A DNA stretch of 64,000 bases from Ignavibacteria bacterium (GCA_012719345.1 JAAYAN010000036.1:62001-126000), one strand, 5' to 3'; shown: positions 11,989-21,766, numbered from the stretch's first letter. Notes: generated by a model from the letters alone, not told the origin. Numbers and translations are program-made.

Positions 11989-12871
11989 GTTTGTTAGAGA
12001 ATATATTTCGGTTTTGCGGCTCGAAAAAAACTTGTCCGAAAATTCAGTAAGCGCTTATAAAAATGATTTAAATATTTTTATAACTTTTTTAACCGATTAT
12101 GGAATTACTGACTTTTCGGAAGTTGATAATAAGGCGCTGCTTGAATTTTTTAACAGAAAGGAACAATCCGAAAAAGAAACAACAACCAACGCAAGATGCA
12201 TTTCGGCATTGAAAGGATTTTTTAAGTTTCTCGAAAATTCATCGTATATAAAAAAAAACCCGATGGATAAAATTGAACCTCCGAGGATTATACGCAAGCC
12301 TCCGGAAGTATTGGCTTTTTCGGAAATAGAAAAGCTGCTGGATCAGCCTGATACAGAGGATAAACTGGGACTTAGAGACAAAGCGATGTTAGAGCTTTTT
12401 TATTCATCGGGACTTCGCATTTCGGAACTGATAAACATAAGGGTATCTGACCTTTTTTTTGAAGATGAAGTGATACGGGTTTTGGGGAAAGGATCAAAAG
12501 AAAGAATTATACCGGTAGGTTCGGACGCAATAAAATGGGTTACTGAATATTTAGTAAGATCGCGGCCGCTTCTTGAGAAAAAAAGCTTAAGCAAAAACAT
12601 TGTTTTTTTGAACAGAAACGGTAAAAAACTTTCGCGTATGGGAATTTGGAAACTTCTTAAAGGTTATTCTAAAAATGCCGGAATCGAAAAAGATGTTCAT
12701 CCGCACACTTTAAGGCATTCTTTTGCCACACATCTTGTTGAAGGTGGCGCAGATTTGCGAGCTGTTCAGGAAATGCTTGGTCATTCGGATATTTCAACAA
12801 CACAGATTTACACACACGTTGACAGGGATTTTATAAAACAAAATCACCGTGATTTTCATCCGCGGGGGTAA
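11981..12871 (+). CDS. Tyrosine recombinase, XerC/XerD type
   Basis: A 296-residue site-specific recombinase, the normal Xer length. The N-terminal SAM-like core-binding domain spans about 1-90 and the catalytic domain about 110-290. All catalytic positions are present: R146 (SGLRISEL), Lys in GKGSKER (about 170-173), H242 and R245 (HTLRHSFATH), H268 (LGHSDIS) and nucleophile Y277 (QIYTHV). It probably serves chromosome-dimer resolution at dif with FtsK, as XerC/D or as a single Xer enzyme; the paralogue cannot be decided here. It sits in a housekeeping operon without repeats or att-like sites, so it is not an integrase of a mobile element. Confidence 0.92.
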   Translation: MNEFVREYISVLRLEKNLSENSVSAYKNDLNIFITFLTDYGITDFSEVDNKALLEFFNRKEQSEKETTTNARCISALKGFFKFLENSSYIKKNPMDKIEPPRIIRKPPEVLAFSEIEKLLDQPDTEDKLGLRDKAMLELFYSSGLRISELINIRVSDLFFEDEVIRVLGKGSKERIIPVGSDAIKWVTEYLVRSRPLLEKKSLSKNIVFLNRNGKKLSRMGIWKLLKGYSKNAGIEKDVHPHTLRHSFATHLVEGGADLRAVQEMLGHSDISTTQIYTHVDRDFIKQNHRDFHPRG

Positions 12872-12872
12872 T

Positions 12873-14102
12873 TTGAAAAAGATATTCTGCTTAATATTTT
12901 TCGCGTTAATTTTAATTATTTATTTTTCGTGCTCGGAAAAAGATAAAAGACCGGTTATAAAACTTAAAAAAGAAAAACCAGTGTATATTGCAATAAAATT
13001 TCAGGATTCGCTGAAAGCAGAAACATTTGCAAGCAAGCTTGACGGATATTCTTTTGATACAGTTTTTGTTAAAGGTCTCTGTGAAAATGGAAACCAAAAA
13101 AAAGAATACAGGCTTTTAGCAGGTACATTCGCAAACATACGATCGGCGGGTGAAAAAGCGATGGAGATGATGTCGGATTCGGCAATTAAGGATTTTGAAT
13201 TATTCCGCGACAGTATAATTGAAAAAGGAAATTTTCAGAATTTCTTTTTTATCGGCACCCATCTCGACAGACCAGGACTATACCGTTATAACATTCTAAA
13301 GAAAAAATATTCTTTGGTATGGAGCCCCTGGGGTAAAAAAATAATTACGTTTGAACAGTCCGAAGATAAAACTAACTCTTTTTTTATTACAATATTCCGT
13401 TCAGGAAACAGAGGTTCGTTTCCTTATGTTACCGATGCAAGAATTTATCATTTCAATAAGGAAGAAGAAACTATTAATTCTGTTGAATATATAGGCAAAT
13501 GCCAAAGACTTCAGGCTGATTGGATATCGCGTGATACATTTCGTGTAATTTTGACCTATATCGATTCGGTAAACACATCATTCGTATATAAAAAAACGAT
13601 AAAATATTTAAGCAACGGGATTAGAGTTTTCAATGATTCGCTTAAATTCAATCTATTAACAGACGGTTACCCTTCGTTCCCCAAAAAAGGTTTTAAATAT
13701 TCTTCGGAAAAGAAGAAATACTTTATGGAGCTGAAGTCAGATTCGTCAATTAATATTGTTGAAAGAGAAGAATCTAAAAAAAACGAAATTGTTGGCATCA
13801 AAGGAAAAATAGTAAATTCATTATGGAATGAGGAAAAAGGGATATTAATCCTCACAACGCTCGAAAAAACGGAGAAGAATATAAAGTCTTTTATTTACGG
13901 AATTGATTTGGAAAAATATAATATTATTTTTGAAGATGAAATTTTTGGGATTACCAATACAAGATTTTACGGGAATTGTTTATTTTATGATTACATCTTA
14001 ATAGACAGAAAAATTATAAAAGTTTTTGATATTAAAAACTTAAATGAATATGCCGAAATTAAAATTAAAGGCAATTGCGGAATTAAAAATATTAAATTAT
14101 AA
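12873..14102 (+). CDS. Putative lipoprotein with SPOR-like segment
   Basis: About 409 residues, not matched to a named family. The best start is TTG 12873, five bases after a GGGGG Shine-Dalgarno. That gives a short N-terminus MKKIFC, a hydrophobic stretch and a lipobox-like FSC with Cys at about residue 20, so a lipid-anchored envelope protein is inferred. Residues about 35-105 resemble a SPOR fold, with an IAIKFQDSLKAETFA strand-helix, then YRLLAGTFANIRSAGEKA. SPOR domains bind denuded peptidoglycan in other bacteria. The rest looks beta-rich with repeated strand-turn units, possibly a propeller. It follows xerD by one base and probably closes this operon. Confidence 0.65.
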   Translation: MKKIFCLIFFALILIIYFSCSEKDKRPVIKLKKEKPVYIAIKFQDSLKAETFASKLDGYSFDTVFVKGLCENGNQKKEYRLLAGTFANIRSAGEKAMEMMSDSAIKDFELFRDSIIEKGNFQNFFFIGTHLDRPGLYRYNILKKKYSLVWSPWGKKIITFEQSEDKTNSFFITIFRSGNRGSFPYVTDARIYHFNKEEETINSVEYIGKCQRLQADWISRDTFRVILTYIDSVNTSFVYKKTIKYLSNGIRVFNDSLKFNLLTDGYPSFPKKGFKYSSEKKKYFMELKSDSSINIVEREESKKNEIVGIKGKIVNSLWNEEKGILILTTLEKTEKNIKSFIYGIDLEKYNIIFEDEIFGITNTRFYGNCLFYDYILIDRKIIKVFDIKNLNEYAEIKIKGNCGIKNIKL

Positions 14103-14212
14103 ATAGTTCAAAACTAAAGTAAAACGTTATCTTCTTATATTTAGAAACAAAATAAATCCGCTAAATTATAAAAAAATAAGTGCGACAATTCTTGCATTAA
14201 AACAGGATAAAT

Positions 14213-16033
14213 ATGTTTATAAATAAGTACCGTATAACACTTTTCTCTATATTTACAGCAATTATAGTTTTAATTATCGATCTGCAAATCCGCAACAACT
14301 ATTTATCGCAGTTTTCATTTACGGATATGTTTTTTTATATAATTTCTTTTATATCCGAACTGTTATTAATATTGATTTTATTTTCGCTATTCGATAAACA
14401 AAAGATTTTAGCAGGTCTGCTTATTTCAATTTATTTAATAGTAATTATAACTTCATATTCGTTTTATTTCTATTTTAATACTCTGCCGGGAATAAATACA
14501 TTTGCATTTTTATTTCTTTCACCGGAAAATTCAATAAGCATAATTAACGACGGGACTAGTATATTTCAATTAATAACAATAGTTGGAATAATTGCAATTA
14601 TATTAGCTGTTATTTATAAAAATTCGGGAAAGTATAAGCCATACTCAAAAATAATGCTGGCAATTTTCTTTGCAGTTTTTGTTATATTAAATTTAGTGCT
14701 TAACAATAATTTAAAATTTAAGGATAACCGTACTCTTCCTTTTACAAATGCTGTATTTTCTATAAAACAAGGATTTACTGAATATAAGAATTACGAACAG
14801 GCTGATAAAATTGGCAGCCGCTCATATAATCTGCCCGAAGTAAAATCGAAAAAGAAATCGGCTTTTAATATCATTTTAATAATGAACGAAGGTTTAAGTC
14901 CTTTTTATTTGATGGAGTACGACTATAAATTTGCAACCGATAGTTGTATCAATTCATTTATTAATAAAAACCGGACAGACATATTTCTATTTGATAAAGC
15001 ATTCTCAAATTCAACAGTTACGGCTGTTTCAGTCCCTTTTACCCTTGCAGGTGTCAATCCAGTTCAAGGGAAGCATCAATTATCGAATATCCCATTAGTT
15101 TATGAAATGTTGGAAAATAATTATGGCAATGTTGCAACTTCAGTAATCACATCATGGTCTTACGATGAGCTTTCGAGGTACAAAGATTATTTTTCTTCAG
15201 AAAAACTTGACTATTTTATTTATCGTGAAAAAATAAATGCCCCAAAGGTTGTTGATATGGCTGCAGATGACAGCCTTATAATAAATGAATTTTCGAAGTT
15301 TGCTAATTCATTAAAAAAAAGTGAGCGTTTTTTCACATTTCTTCATTTTTCAAACACTCATTATCCGTACTATTGTCCTGAGAAATTTAAAAAATTTCAT
15401 TTTGAAGATGAATTATTAAATAATTATTTAAATTCTGTTAATTACCTTGATAAGAATATTGATAGACTATTTAAAGTGCTGGAAGGTAAAAATTTGATGA
15501 AAAATACAATTATTATTTTCACTTCAGATCATTCGGAATCATTAGGCGAGCATATTAAGGAGAAAGGTCATTTCGGAAAGTTTTCAGCATTTAAAAATAA
15601 AATACCCATGTGGATTTATGTACCTGATGAAATTAAAAGTAAGATTGAAAGCAGAGGGGGAATTAAAGCAGAACGGGTAAGAAAAAACACTGCTCTGCCG
15701 GTAAGTAACAACGATATAATTCCTACAATACTTGATTTATATAACATAAAAAAACCTGAATATATGAAATACGGCAGTTCACTTTTTAATAAATTGGATA
15801 CCGCAAGAAATCTCTATGTTTATAATGGGAAGGGTGAAAACCGGACTGATTCAAAAGAATATTTTGGAATTATCAGCGCGGATAAATATTTTGTTGCTGC
15901 ATATGAGCACGAAGATATTAGCTACAATCTGTATAGACTTAATGATTTTTATCAGGAGCATAACTATTGGAAAAAAACTTTGCAATCCGATAGAACTGCT
16001 TATATAAAAAAAACCAAAGAAGTTTTTAAATGA
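14213..16033 (+). CDS. Membrane sulfatase-fold transferase, EptA-like
   Basis: A 606-residue protein with about five N-terminal membrane helices (7-23, 40-60, 66-88, about 118-134, 147-165) and a periplasmic sulfatase/alkaline-phosphatase-fold domain from about residue 215. Metal-site motifs are visible: IMNEGLS (Glu about 226) and SDHSESLGEH with a downstream GHFG. The segment STVTAVSVPF (about 267-276) closely resembles the nucleophile region of lipid A phosphoethanolamine transferases (T-x-T-A-x-S-V-P-C), though the Cys is Phe here. A phosphoethanolamine or phosphoglycerol transferase acting on lipid A or surface glycan is inferred; a plain sulfatase is less likely. It precedes the MsbA-like exporter, which fits lipid A decoration. 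Confidence 0.75.
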   Translation: MFINKYRITLFSIFTAIIVLIIDLQIRNNYLSQFSFTDMFFYIISFISELLLILILFSLFDKQKILAGLLISIYLIVIITSYSFYFYFNTLPGINTFAFLFLSPENSISIINDGTSIFQLITIVGIIAIILAVIYKNSGKYKPYSKIMLAIFFAVFVILNLVLNNNLKFKDNRTLPFTNAVFSIKQGFTEYKNYEQADKIGSRSYNLPEVKSKKKSAFNIILIMNEGLSPFYLMEYDYKFATDSCINSFINKNRTDIFLFDKAFSNSTVTAVSVPFTLAGVNPVQGKHQLSNIPLVYEMLENNYGNVATSVITSWSYDELSRYKDYFSSEKLDYFIYREKINAPKVVDMAADDSLIINEFSKFANSLKKSERFFTFLHFSNTHYPYYCPEKFKKFHFEDELLNNYLNSVNYLDKNIDRLFKVLEGKNLMKNTIIIFTSDHSESLGEHIKEKGHFGKFSAFKNKIPMWIYVPDEIKSKIESRGGIKAERVRKNTALPVSNNDIIPTILDLYNIKKPEYMKYGSSLFNKLDTARNLYVYNGKGENRTDSKEYFGIISADKYFVAAYEHEDISYNLYRLNDFYQEHNYWKKTLQSDRTAYIKKTKEVFK

Positions 16034-16197
16034 TAAACTTCTTGTACCAAGTATCATTCCCTAAATTATTACAGTTATTATACATTTTTGATAAAAATCA
16101 AAAAAGAAGGTAATACAGCAATCTCTTTGCTGAACCATTGATTTGAAAATAATTCCGATGTAAATAATCACCATAAATATTACAAGCGTTATTTTCT

Positions 16198-16205
16198 TAT
16201 ATTTG
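16198..16205 (+). promoter_or_regulatory. Possible -7 promoter element upstream of the ABC transporter gene
   Basis: TATATTTG, an exact match to TAnnTTTG, lies 22 bases before the first possible start of the MsbA-like gene in a 193-base intergenic gap that holds nothing else I recognise. No TTTG is visible about 20 bases upstream, so this is weak. Confidence 0.3.
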
Positions 16206-16226
16206 AAACCACAATAAATTATTAAA

Positions 16227-18098
16227 TTGAAGGAAACTTTAAGATTGTTCAAATACAAAACTTATTTCCGAATACTAACCTATTTAAAGCCGTATTGGTT
16301 TAATCTGTTTCTATCAATAATCTGCACAATCTTATTTGCACTTTTTAACGGCTTATCAGTTTACCTTTCAATACCGCTTTTAGGTACACTTTTTAATGAA
16401 ACTCAAGAGGCCCAACAGTCGGAACTCACTACACAATCTGATAATGCATTTTTACCGGATTTTATTGATCAGCCTTTGAATAACATTACCAGTTTTTTTG
16501 CGAATGCAATATTATCAGGTTCAAAGTTTGATGTTTTATCTAAAATATGTGTAGTTATTCTAATTGCCTTTTTATTAAAGAATATTTTTGGATACCTGCA
16601 GGCATATTTTTTATCTTTTGTCGAACAAAATTTTGTTAAAGATTTCCGTGATGATGCATTTAGCCATTTACATTCACTTCCGCTAAGTTACTTTAAAAAT
16701 GAAAAAACCGGTCATTTAATTTCGAAAATAACTAACGATGCAGCGGTTGTTCAAAGCATTTCGCCTGTGTTTTTTAATTTAGTACGCGAACCGCTTACAA
16801 TAGCCGTTTTTATTGGAATTGCTTTGTCAATAAGCTGGCAACTTACAGTATTTTCATTTCTCATTCTCCCGTTTTCTCTTCTTATAATTGGTTGGATTGG
16901 ACTCAAGATTAAGAAGCAAAGTTTAAACTTACAAGAAAAGATGGCGGGTATAACCTCTATTTTAGAAGAAACAATAAACGGTGTTAAAATTATTAAAGCA
17001 TTCGGGATGGAAAATTATGAAATTAATAAGTTCAAAAATGAAACCACCAAATACTCAAAAATAATTTTAAAGATGGTAAGGATAAAAAATGCAGCATCCC
17101 CTATAACAGAATTTTTAAGTGTTTTAATTGGTGTAATAATCATTTTTTTGGGAGGGAAATTAGTACTTACAACTCAAGAACTTAAAGCCAGCGAATTTTT
17201 AGGATTACTTTTTGCTATTTTCCAGATAATGCCGCCAATTAAAGAACTAAGTAACGTAAATAATATGATTCAAGTTTCCAGCGCTGCTGCCGAGCGGATT
17301 TTTGAAATAGTTGATACCACGCCGGATATTCAAGATGCTATAAATCCATCTGAAAAAGAAACTCTCGAAAATAGTATTGAATTTAAAAATGTAAGTTTTA
17401 TTTACTCCGATTCTGATGACAAAGTTTTAGATGATGTTTCCTTTAAAGTAAACAAAGGGCAAATTATTGCTCTTGTAGGAAGCAGCGGAGCAGGAAAAAC
17501 CACGCTGGTCGATCTCATTCCGCGATTTTACGACCCTTCGGACGGAGCTGTTTTAATTGATGGTACCGATATACGCGATATGAAAATTGAAAATCTGCGA
17601 AGACTTATGGGAATTGTTACGCAGGAAACAGTTTTGTTTAACGAATCCGTGAAAAATAATATTTCCTACGGAACCGGAAATGTTAGTGATGAGGATATTA
17701 TTAACGCGGCAAAAGCTGCAAATGCGCACGATTTTATAATGGAATTGCCGGAGGGGTATAATCAGATTATCGGAGAAAGGGGCACAAAACTTTCCGGCGG
17801 GCAGCGTCAAAGACTTTCGATTGCCCGGGCGCTTTTAAAAAATCCGCCGATTATGATTTTTGACGAGGCAACTTCTGCACTCGATAACGAATCGGAAGTA
17901 TTAGTTCAGCAGGCAATTGAAAGATTAATGAAAGAAAGAACAACTTTTGTAATAGCACACAGATTAAGTACAATCCGAAATGCAGATAGAATTCTTGTGC
18001 TTGATCACGGGAAAATAATTCAGGATGGATCGCACGACGAATTAATTAAAAACGAAAAAGGTTTATACAAAAAACTTTACGATATGCAATTCCGGTAA
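16227..18098 (+). CDS. MsbA-like ABC exporter (permease fused to ATPase)
   Basis: A 623-residue half-transporter. Membrane helices occupy about 25-350 and the nucleotide-binding domain about 385-620. Walker A is GSSGAGKTT (about 418-426), the ABC signature is LSGGQRQR, Walker B/D-loop is MIFDEATSALD, and the H-loop is in FVIAHRLST. The closest recognisable group is MsbA/lipid A-core flippases and related multidrug exporters. Position between an EptA-like enzyme and an O-antigen ligase supports a lipid A or glycolipid substrate, but a general lipid or drug exporter cannot be excluded. The start is uncertain: TTG 16227 overlaps the only purine-rich site (GAAGGA), and TTG 16245 lies about ten bases beyond it. 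Confidence 0.87.
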   Translation: MKETLRLFKYKTYFRILTYLKPYWFNLFLSIICTILFALFNGLSVYLSIPLLGTLFNETQEAQQSELTTQSDNAFLPDFIDQPLNNITSFFANAILSGSKFDVLSKICVVILIAFLLKNIFGYLQAYFLSFVEQNFVKDFRDDAFSHLHSLPLSYFKNEKTGHLISKITNDAAVVQSISPVFFNLVREPLTIAVFIGIALSISWQLTVFSFLILPFSLLIIGWIGLKIKKQSLNLQEKMAGITSILEETINGVKIIKAFGMENYEINKFKNETTKYSKIILKMVRIKNAASPITEFLSVLIGVIIIFLGGKLVLTTQELKASEFLGLLFAIFQIMPPIKELSNVNNMIQVSSAAAERIFEIVDTTPDIQDAINPSEKETLENSIEFKNVSFIYSDSDDKVLDDVSFKVNKGQIIALVGSSGAGKTTLVDLIPRFYDPSDGAVLIDGTDIRDMKIENLRRLMGIVTQETVLFNESVKNNISYGTGNVSDEDIINAAKAANAHDFIMELPEGYNQIIGERGTKLSGGQRQRLSIARALLKNPPIMIFDEATSALDNESEVLVQQAIERLMKERTTFVIAHRLSTIRNADRILVLDHGKIIQDGSHDELIKNEKGLYKKLYDMQFR

Positions 18099-18100
18099 AT

Positions 18101-19252
18101 ATGGAAGAATGTAAAATAAAAGTTAACGAAAAATTGGTTGTGTCAGTAATTGCAGGATTACTTTGCAGCTTTGTAATTTCTCTTCTTCTTTTTCAGGTTT
18201 TTGCAGTGCTGCTTTTTATTTTCTGGCTCTTTGAACCTTGGGTGAAAAAATTAAAGACATTCGACAGTTTTGTATATATCATCTTTGTGTTCGGAATTAT
18301 CCGGGCGGCTTCAATTTTCTTTTCAGAATATCCCGAGGAAAGTTATGAGGCATTTGCACGGGAAAGTCTTTTTTACACAACTTTTATCTCGCTGAATTAT
18401 TATCTGAAAAGAATTGAAAGAAAGAAATTTTCTTTATTGTACAAAATATTTATAAATGCCGGTGTAGTTGTTTCTGCAATCGGGATTATTCAGTTTGCTG
18501 CCGGTTTTGTTCACCGGGCACAAGGATTGTCTTTCGGTTATTCAACATTTTCTTTATACCTTTTATTTGTTTTTGTTTTTCTTATTAACAGCCGGCAGTT
18601 TAATAGTGAAAAAGAGAAATATTTCTGGGCGATTAAATCGGGGATTATACTTTCCGGAATAATTACTTCACTTGGTCGGACAAATATTGTAATTGCAATT
18701 TTAGCAGGGATTGTCAGTTTGATAATTCGAAGAGAAAAGGTAAAATTTGTATTTGTAATGGTAATTGTTGTGGTTTTAATTTCTCTCGGTTCATTCTCCG
18801 AAAACAAAAGCGAAATTCAAAACAGAATCAGCCAGCCTGCTGCTCTTTCGGACAGGGATATTATTTGGAATGGATTCAAGGAGATTTATGACGAGCATCC
18901 TGTTTTAGGTTTTGGTCCGCGAACATTCAGTAAAGTATTCCCTTTTAAAGAGCAGTTTGCTGATAAGGGAATCAATAGCTGGCATAACGAATTTTTCCAA
19001 TTATATATTGAAAGCGGGATATTTGCTTTTTTAACGGTATTGTTCTTTTATTTTTTCATTTTTACTGATGCTATAAAAAAGTTAAAATTGTATGAAAAAG
19101 GCGAAACGAAAGATATAATTTTTGCAATGCTGTTTCTAATCCCATCCTTAATACTTGCTTCGGTAACTGACTTTTTATGGGCAAGCATAATTATTTCAGC
19201 ATTGATTGCAGTGTCAACAAATATTTATATCGGAATAAAACAAAGTAACTAA
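18101..19252 (+). CDS. O-antigen ligase / polymerase family membrane protein
   Basis: A 383-residue protein with about ten hydrophobic segments. The large periplasmic loop carries GFGPRTFSKVF and then SWHNEFFQLYIESGI, the H-N-x-x-x-Q-x-x-x-E-x-G pattern of the Wzy_C/WaaL family. These proteins join O-antigen to lipid A-core or polymerise repeat units using polyprenyl-linked substrates. Ligase versus polymerase cannot be decided. It starts two bases after the ABC transporter stop, so it shares that transcript. Its stop overlaps the stop of the convergent sugar-transferase gene by four bases. Confidence 0.85.
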   Translation: MEECKIKVNEKLVVSVIAGLLCSFVISLLLFQVFAVLLFIFWLFEPWVKKLKTFDSFVYIIFVFGIIRAASIFFSEYPEESYEAFARESLFYTTFISLNYYLKRIERKKFSLLYKIFINAGVVVSAIGIIQFAAGFVHRAQGLSFGYSTFSLYLLFVFVFLINSRQFNSEKEKYFWAIKSGIILSGIITSLGRTNIVIAILAGIVSLIIRREKVKFVFVMVIVVVLISLGSFSENKSEIQNRISQPAALSDRDIIWNGFKEIYDEHPVLGFGPRTFSKVFPFKEQFADKGINSWHNEFFQLYIESGIFAFLTVLFFYFFIFTDAIKKLKLYEKGETKDIIFAMLFLIPSLILASVTDFLWASIIISALIAVSTNIYIGIKQSN

Positions 19253-20646
19253 TTCCCTGTGTTCCTTCCGGTAAAAACCTGCCACACGGTTTCAAAAATT
19301 ATCTGGAAATCCAGCCAGATGCTCCAGTTTTCGATATACCAGATATCATATTCAATACGTTTTTTGGTGCGGATTTTTTTCTCTTCTTCATCATCAACAT
19401 CGCCGCGAAGACCGTGGATTTGAGCCCAGCCTGTAATTCCGGGTAAAACTCTGTGACGAAGCCGTATTTCATCTACTATTCCGCTGTAAGCGTTTTGAAA
19501 GGGAATTGCATGCGGGCGCGGACCGACAATGGACATATCGCCTTTTAAAACATTTATAAACTGAGGAATTTCATCAAGGTTAGTTTTGCGTAAAATCTTC
19601 CCGATTTTTGTAATCCTGTCATCATCGTCTGTAACCGGTTTATCCGAATTTTTATCAGCGCTTGCCGCTAAATTCATTGTCCGGAATTTGTAGCATTTAA
19701 ATATCTGGTTATTAAAACCGACTCTTTCCTGAATAAAAAATGCTGGACCTTTCGAAGAAATTCTAATTAAAATTGATATAACCGGAAGAAGCCACCACAA
19801 AATAAAAACTGCCGCTAAACCGGAAAATAAAATATCAACCGTACGTTTAAGCCATCGCCACTGAATTTCTTCAAGAGGATTGTTTCTGACAGTGATTACA
19901 GGAAAATTTCCGAAAAGATTTATTTTGAATTTATTCGAATGCAGTTTGGAATAATCGGGGATGATATATGATTTAACGGCTTTTCTGTCGCAAATTTTCA
20001 TTAATGAATCGAGCTGCGAGTATTGGGTTACTGGCAGCGCGATTACAACATCGTCAATATTTTTTGATGCAATTGTTTCTTCAAGCACTTCGGTTTTTCC
20101 CAGAACATCTGCGCTATTTTCAAAATCATCCAAAAATCCGGTAAAAGAATATCCGAAACTTGGGTTTGAAAGAAGAAAATCCTTAAACTCGCAGCCAAGT
20201 TCGCCTGCGCCGATAATAAGAATTTTTCGCAACGAAATATCTTTTTTACGATATTTTTTTTGTAGAACACGGAAAACAATTTCCTTAAAAATTATTAGAA
20301 CAAAAGTGAGAGAAGTATTTATAAAAATAAAATTACGCGTAAAAAGATTTTCCTTAAATAAGAAAAGGAATAAAACATCGGTAATTAAAATCAGCAGTAC
20401 AGATTTAAAAATAATTGTTGAATGAACCGAAGCAGAGCGCGTGTAAAAATCCTCATAAATTTTTAACGGATTTGAAGCTGCAAGCCATACAAGATTTTCG
20501 ATTGCGAGAAGGATGAAAATAAAATTCCGCTCGAGCAAAATATCAGCGGATTGCGCCATAATTCCAGCTGCAATAAATGCAAAATTAAGGATTAAGAGAT
20601 CGGTAAATTTGCGGAAATTATGAATTGAACGGCTGTTTATTATCAT
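19249..20646 (-). CDS. Undecaprenyl-phosphate sugar-1-phosphate transferase (WbaP-like)
   Basis: A 465-residue initiating transferase for surface glycan assembly. Four N-terminal membrane helices (about 12-115) lead to a CoA-binding-like Rossmann domain (KILIIGAGELGCEF) and then the membrane-associated bacterial sugar transferase domain from about residue 265. Key motifs are KRTVDILFS, ERVGFNNQIFKCYKFRTM, TDDDDRITKIGKILRKTNLDEIPQ and VGPRPHA. It transfers a hexose-1-phosphate to undecaprenyl phosphate at the inner membrane, the first step of an O-antigen or exopolysaccharide unit. The sugar (glucose or galactose) is not predictable. It follows the GT4 gene by four bases on the same strand, so the two form an operon. 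Confidence 0.93.
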   Translation of the reverse strand: MIINSRSIHNFRKFTDLLILNFAFIAAGIMAQSADILLERNFIFILLAIENLVWLAASNPLKIYEDFYTRSASVHSTIIFKSVLLILITDVLFLFLFKENLFTRNFIFINTSLTFVLIIFKEIVFRVLQKKYRKKDISLRKILIIGAGELGCEFKDFLLSNPSFGYSFTGFLDDFENSADVLGKTEVLEETIASKNIDDVVIALPVTQYSQLDSLMKICDRKAVKSYIIPDYSKLHSNKFKINLFGNFPVITVRNNPLEEIQWRWLKRTVDILFSGLAAVFILWWLLPVISILIRISSKGPAFFIQERVGFNNQIFKCYKFRTMNLAASADKNSDKPVTDDDDRITKIGKILRKTNLDEIPQFINVLKGDMSIVGPRPHAIPFQNAYSGIVDEIRLRHRVLPGITGWAQIHGLRGDVDDEEEKKIRTKKRIEYDIWYIENWSIWLDFQIIFETVWQVFTGRNTGN

Positions 20647-20650
20647 AGTT

Positions 20651-21766
20651 TTATCTTTTAAACACCGAGTATTTTTCTTGAATGAAATTCGAGATATTTT
20701 GTTCGAATGTTTTGCGCGAAAATATTGAAGCGTGCCGGCTTATTAAATCAGGGGCGTATAAATTCGAATCTTCAAAATTCTTAACCGCTTGAATTACCGA
20801 CTCGGCAGTTTGCTCGCTGAATAAAATTCCAGTTTTACCGTCAATTACAGTTTCGCTGGCTCCACCAATTTTATAAGCAATTACGGGTGTTCCGCAGGAC
20901 TGGGCTTCTACTATTGTAATCCCGAAATCCTCTTCGGCTGCAAAAACAAAGGCTTTTGCTTTCTGAATCAATTTAATCAATTCGTTTTGATTTTGATGAC
21001 CTAAAATTTCAATGTTTGATGAGGCTAAGTTTTTAATCTTCTTCTCATCAGGTCCCGAACCGACTACCAAAAGTTTTTTATCCGGCATTTTAGAAAATGC
21101 TTCAACAACTAAATCAACTTTCTTATAAGGAACAAACCTTGAAATAATTAAATAATAATCATCTTTTTCAGAAACACACTTAAATAAGTCAGTATCCACC
21201 GGAGGAAAAATAACTTCAGCATCGCGGTTGTAAATCTTCTTAATCCTTTTTGCAACGTGACTGGAATTTGCAATAAAATAATCAACGCGGTTAGCGGTTG
21301 ATAAGTCCCACATTCTTATTTTGTGAAGCGCATATTTTGCTATCAATCCTTTCAATCCTTTATTTAATCCACTCTCGTTTATGTATTGATGATATAAATC
21401 CCAAGCATAACGGATGGGAGTGTGGCAATAGCAGATATGAAGCTGGTTGGCGTTTGAAAGAACGCCTTTAGCAAATGCGTGCGAACTTGAAATTATGAGC
21501 TCGTAGCCCGAAATATCAAGCTGCTCAACAGCAAAAGGAAACAGCGGAAAATAGTGACGGTGAAATTTTGAAGCTAACGGCAGATTTTGAATGAAACTGG
21601 TGAAAGGTTTTTTATTATTCAGTATAATTTTTCTTTCTTCGGGCGATTGTAAAAAATCTGCAATTGTAAAAATATCCGATTCCGGAAAAAGATTGTTAAA
21701 CGATTCCACACACTTTTCGGAACCCATATAAATTGTAAACCAATCGTGAACTATTGCTGTTTTCAC
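20651..21766 (-). CDS. Glycosyltransferase family 4 (WbaZ-like)
   Basis: A 371-residue GT-B enzyme. The N-terminal AIVHDWFTIYMGSEK and the central CHTPIRYAWDLYHQYI resemble WbaZ and related mannosyltransferases. The C-terminal Rossmann domain has ISRFVPYKKVDLVVEAF and the nucleotide-sugar motif AEEDFGITIVEAQSCGTPVIAY, the E-x7-E pattern of GT4. It is cytoplasmic and probably adds the second sugar to the lipid-linked unit begun by the downstream sugar transferase. A mannosyl donor is suggested only by similarity. It is the first gene of a two-gene minus-strand unit; its promoter must lie in the divergent 94-base gap shared with the GT2 at 21861. Confidence 0.87.
   Translation of the reverse strand: MKTAIVHDWFTIYMGSEKCVESFNNLFPESDIFTIADFLQSPEERKIILNNKKPFTSFIQNLPLASKFHRHYFPLFPFAVEQLDISGYELIISSSHAFAKGVLSNANQLHICYCHTPIRYAWDLYHQYINESGLNKGLKGLIAKYALHKIRMWDLSTANRVDYFIANSSHVAKRIKKIYNRDAEVIFPPVDTDLFKCVSEKDDYYLIISRFVPYKKVDLVVEAFSKMPDKKLLVVGSGPDEKKIKNLASSNIEILGHQNQNELIKLIQKAKAFVFAAEEDFGITIVEAQSCGTPVIAYKIGGASETVIDGKTGILFSEQTAESVIQAVKNFEDSNLYAPDLISRHASIFSRKTFEQNISNFIQEKYSVFKR

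Noticed and set aside
11981-12871. Phage or transposon integrase
   Set aside because: All Xer catalytic residues and the normal length are present, the gene sits inside a housekeeping operon, and no att repeats, tRNA or mobile genes are nearby.
16034-16226. Small RNA or small gene in the gap before the MsbA-like gene
   Set aside because: No open frame with a ribosome site and no strong stem-loop with a T tract; only a possible -7 promoter element is seen.
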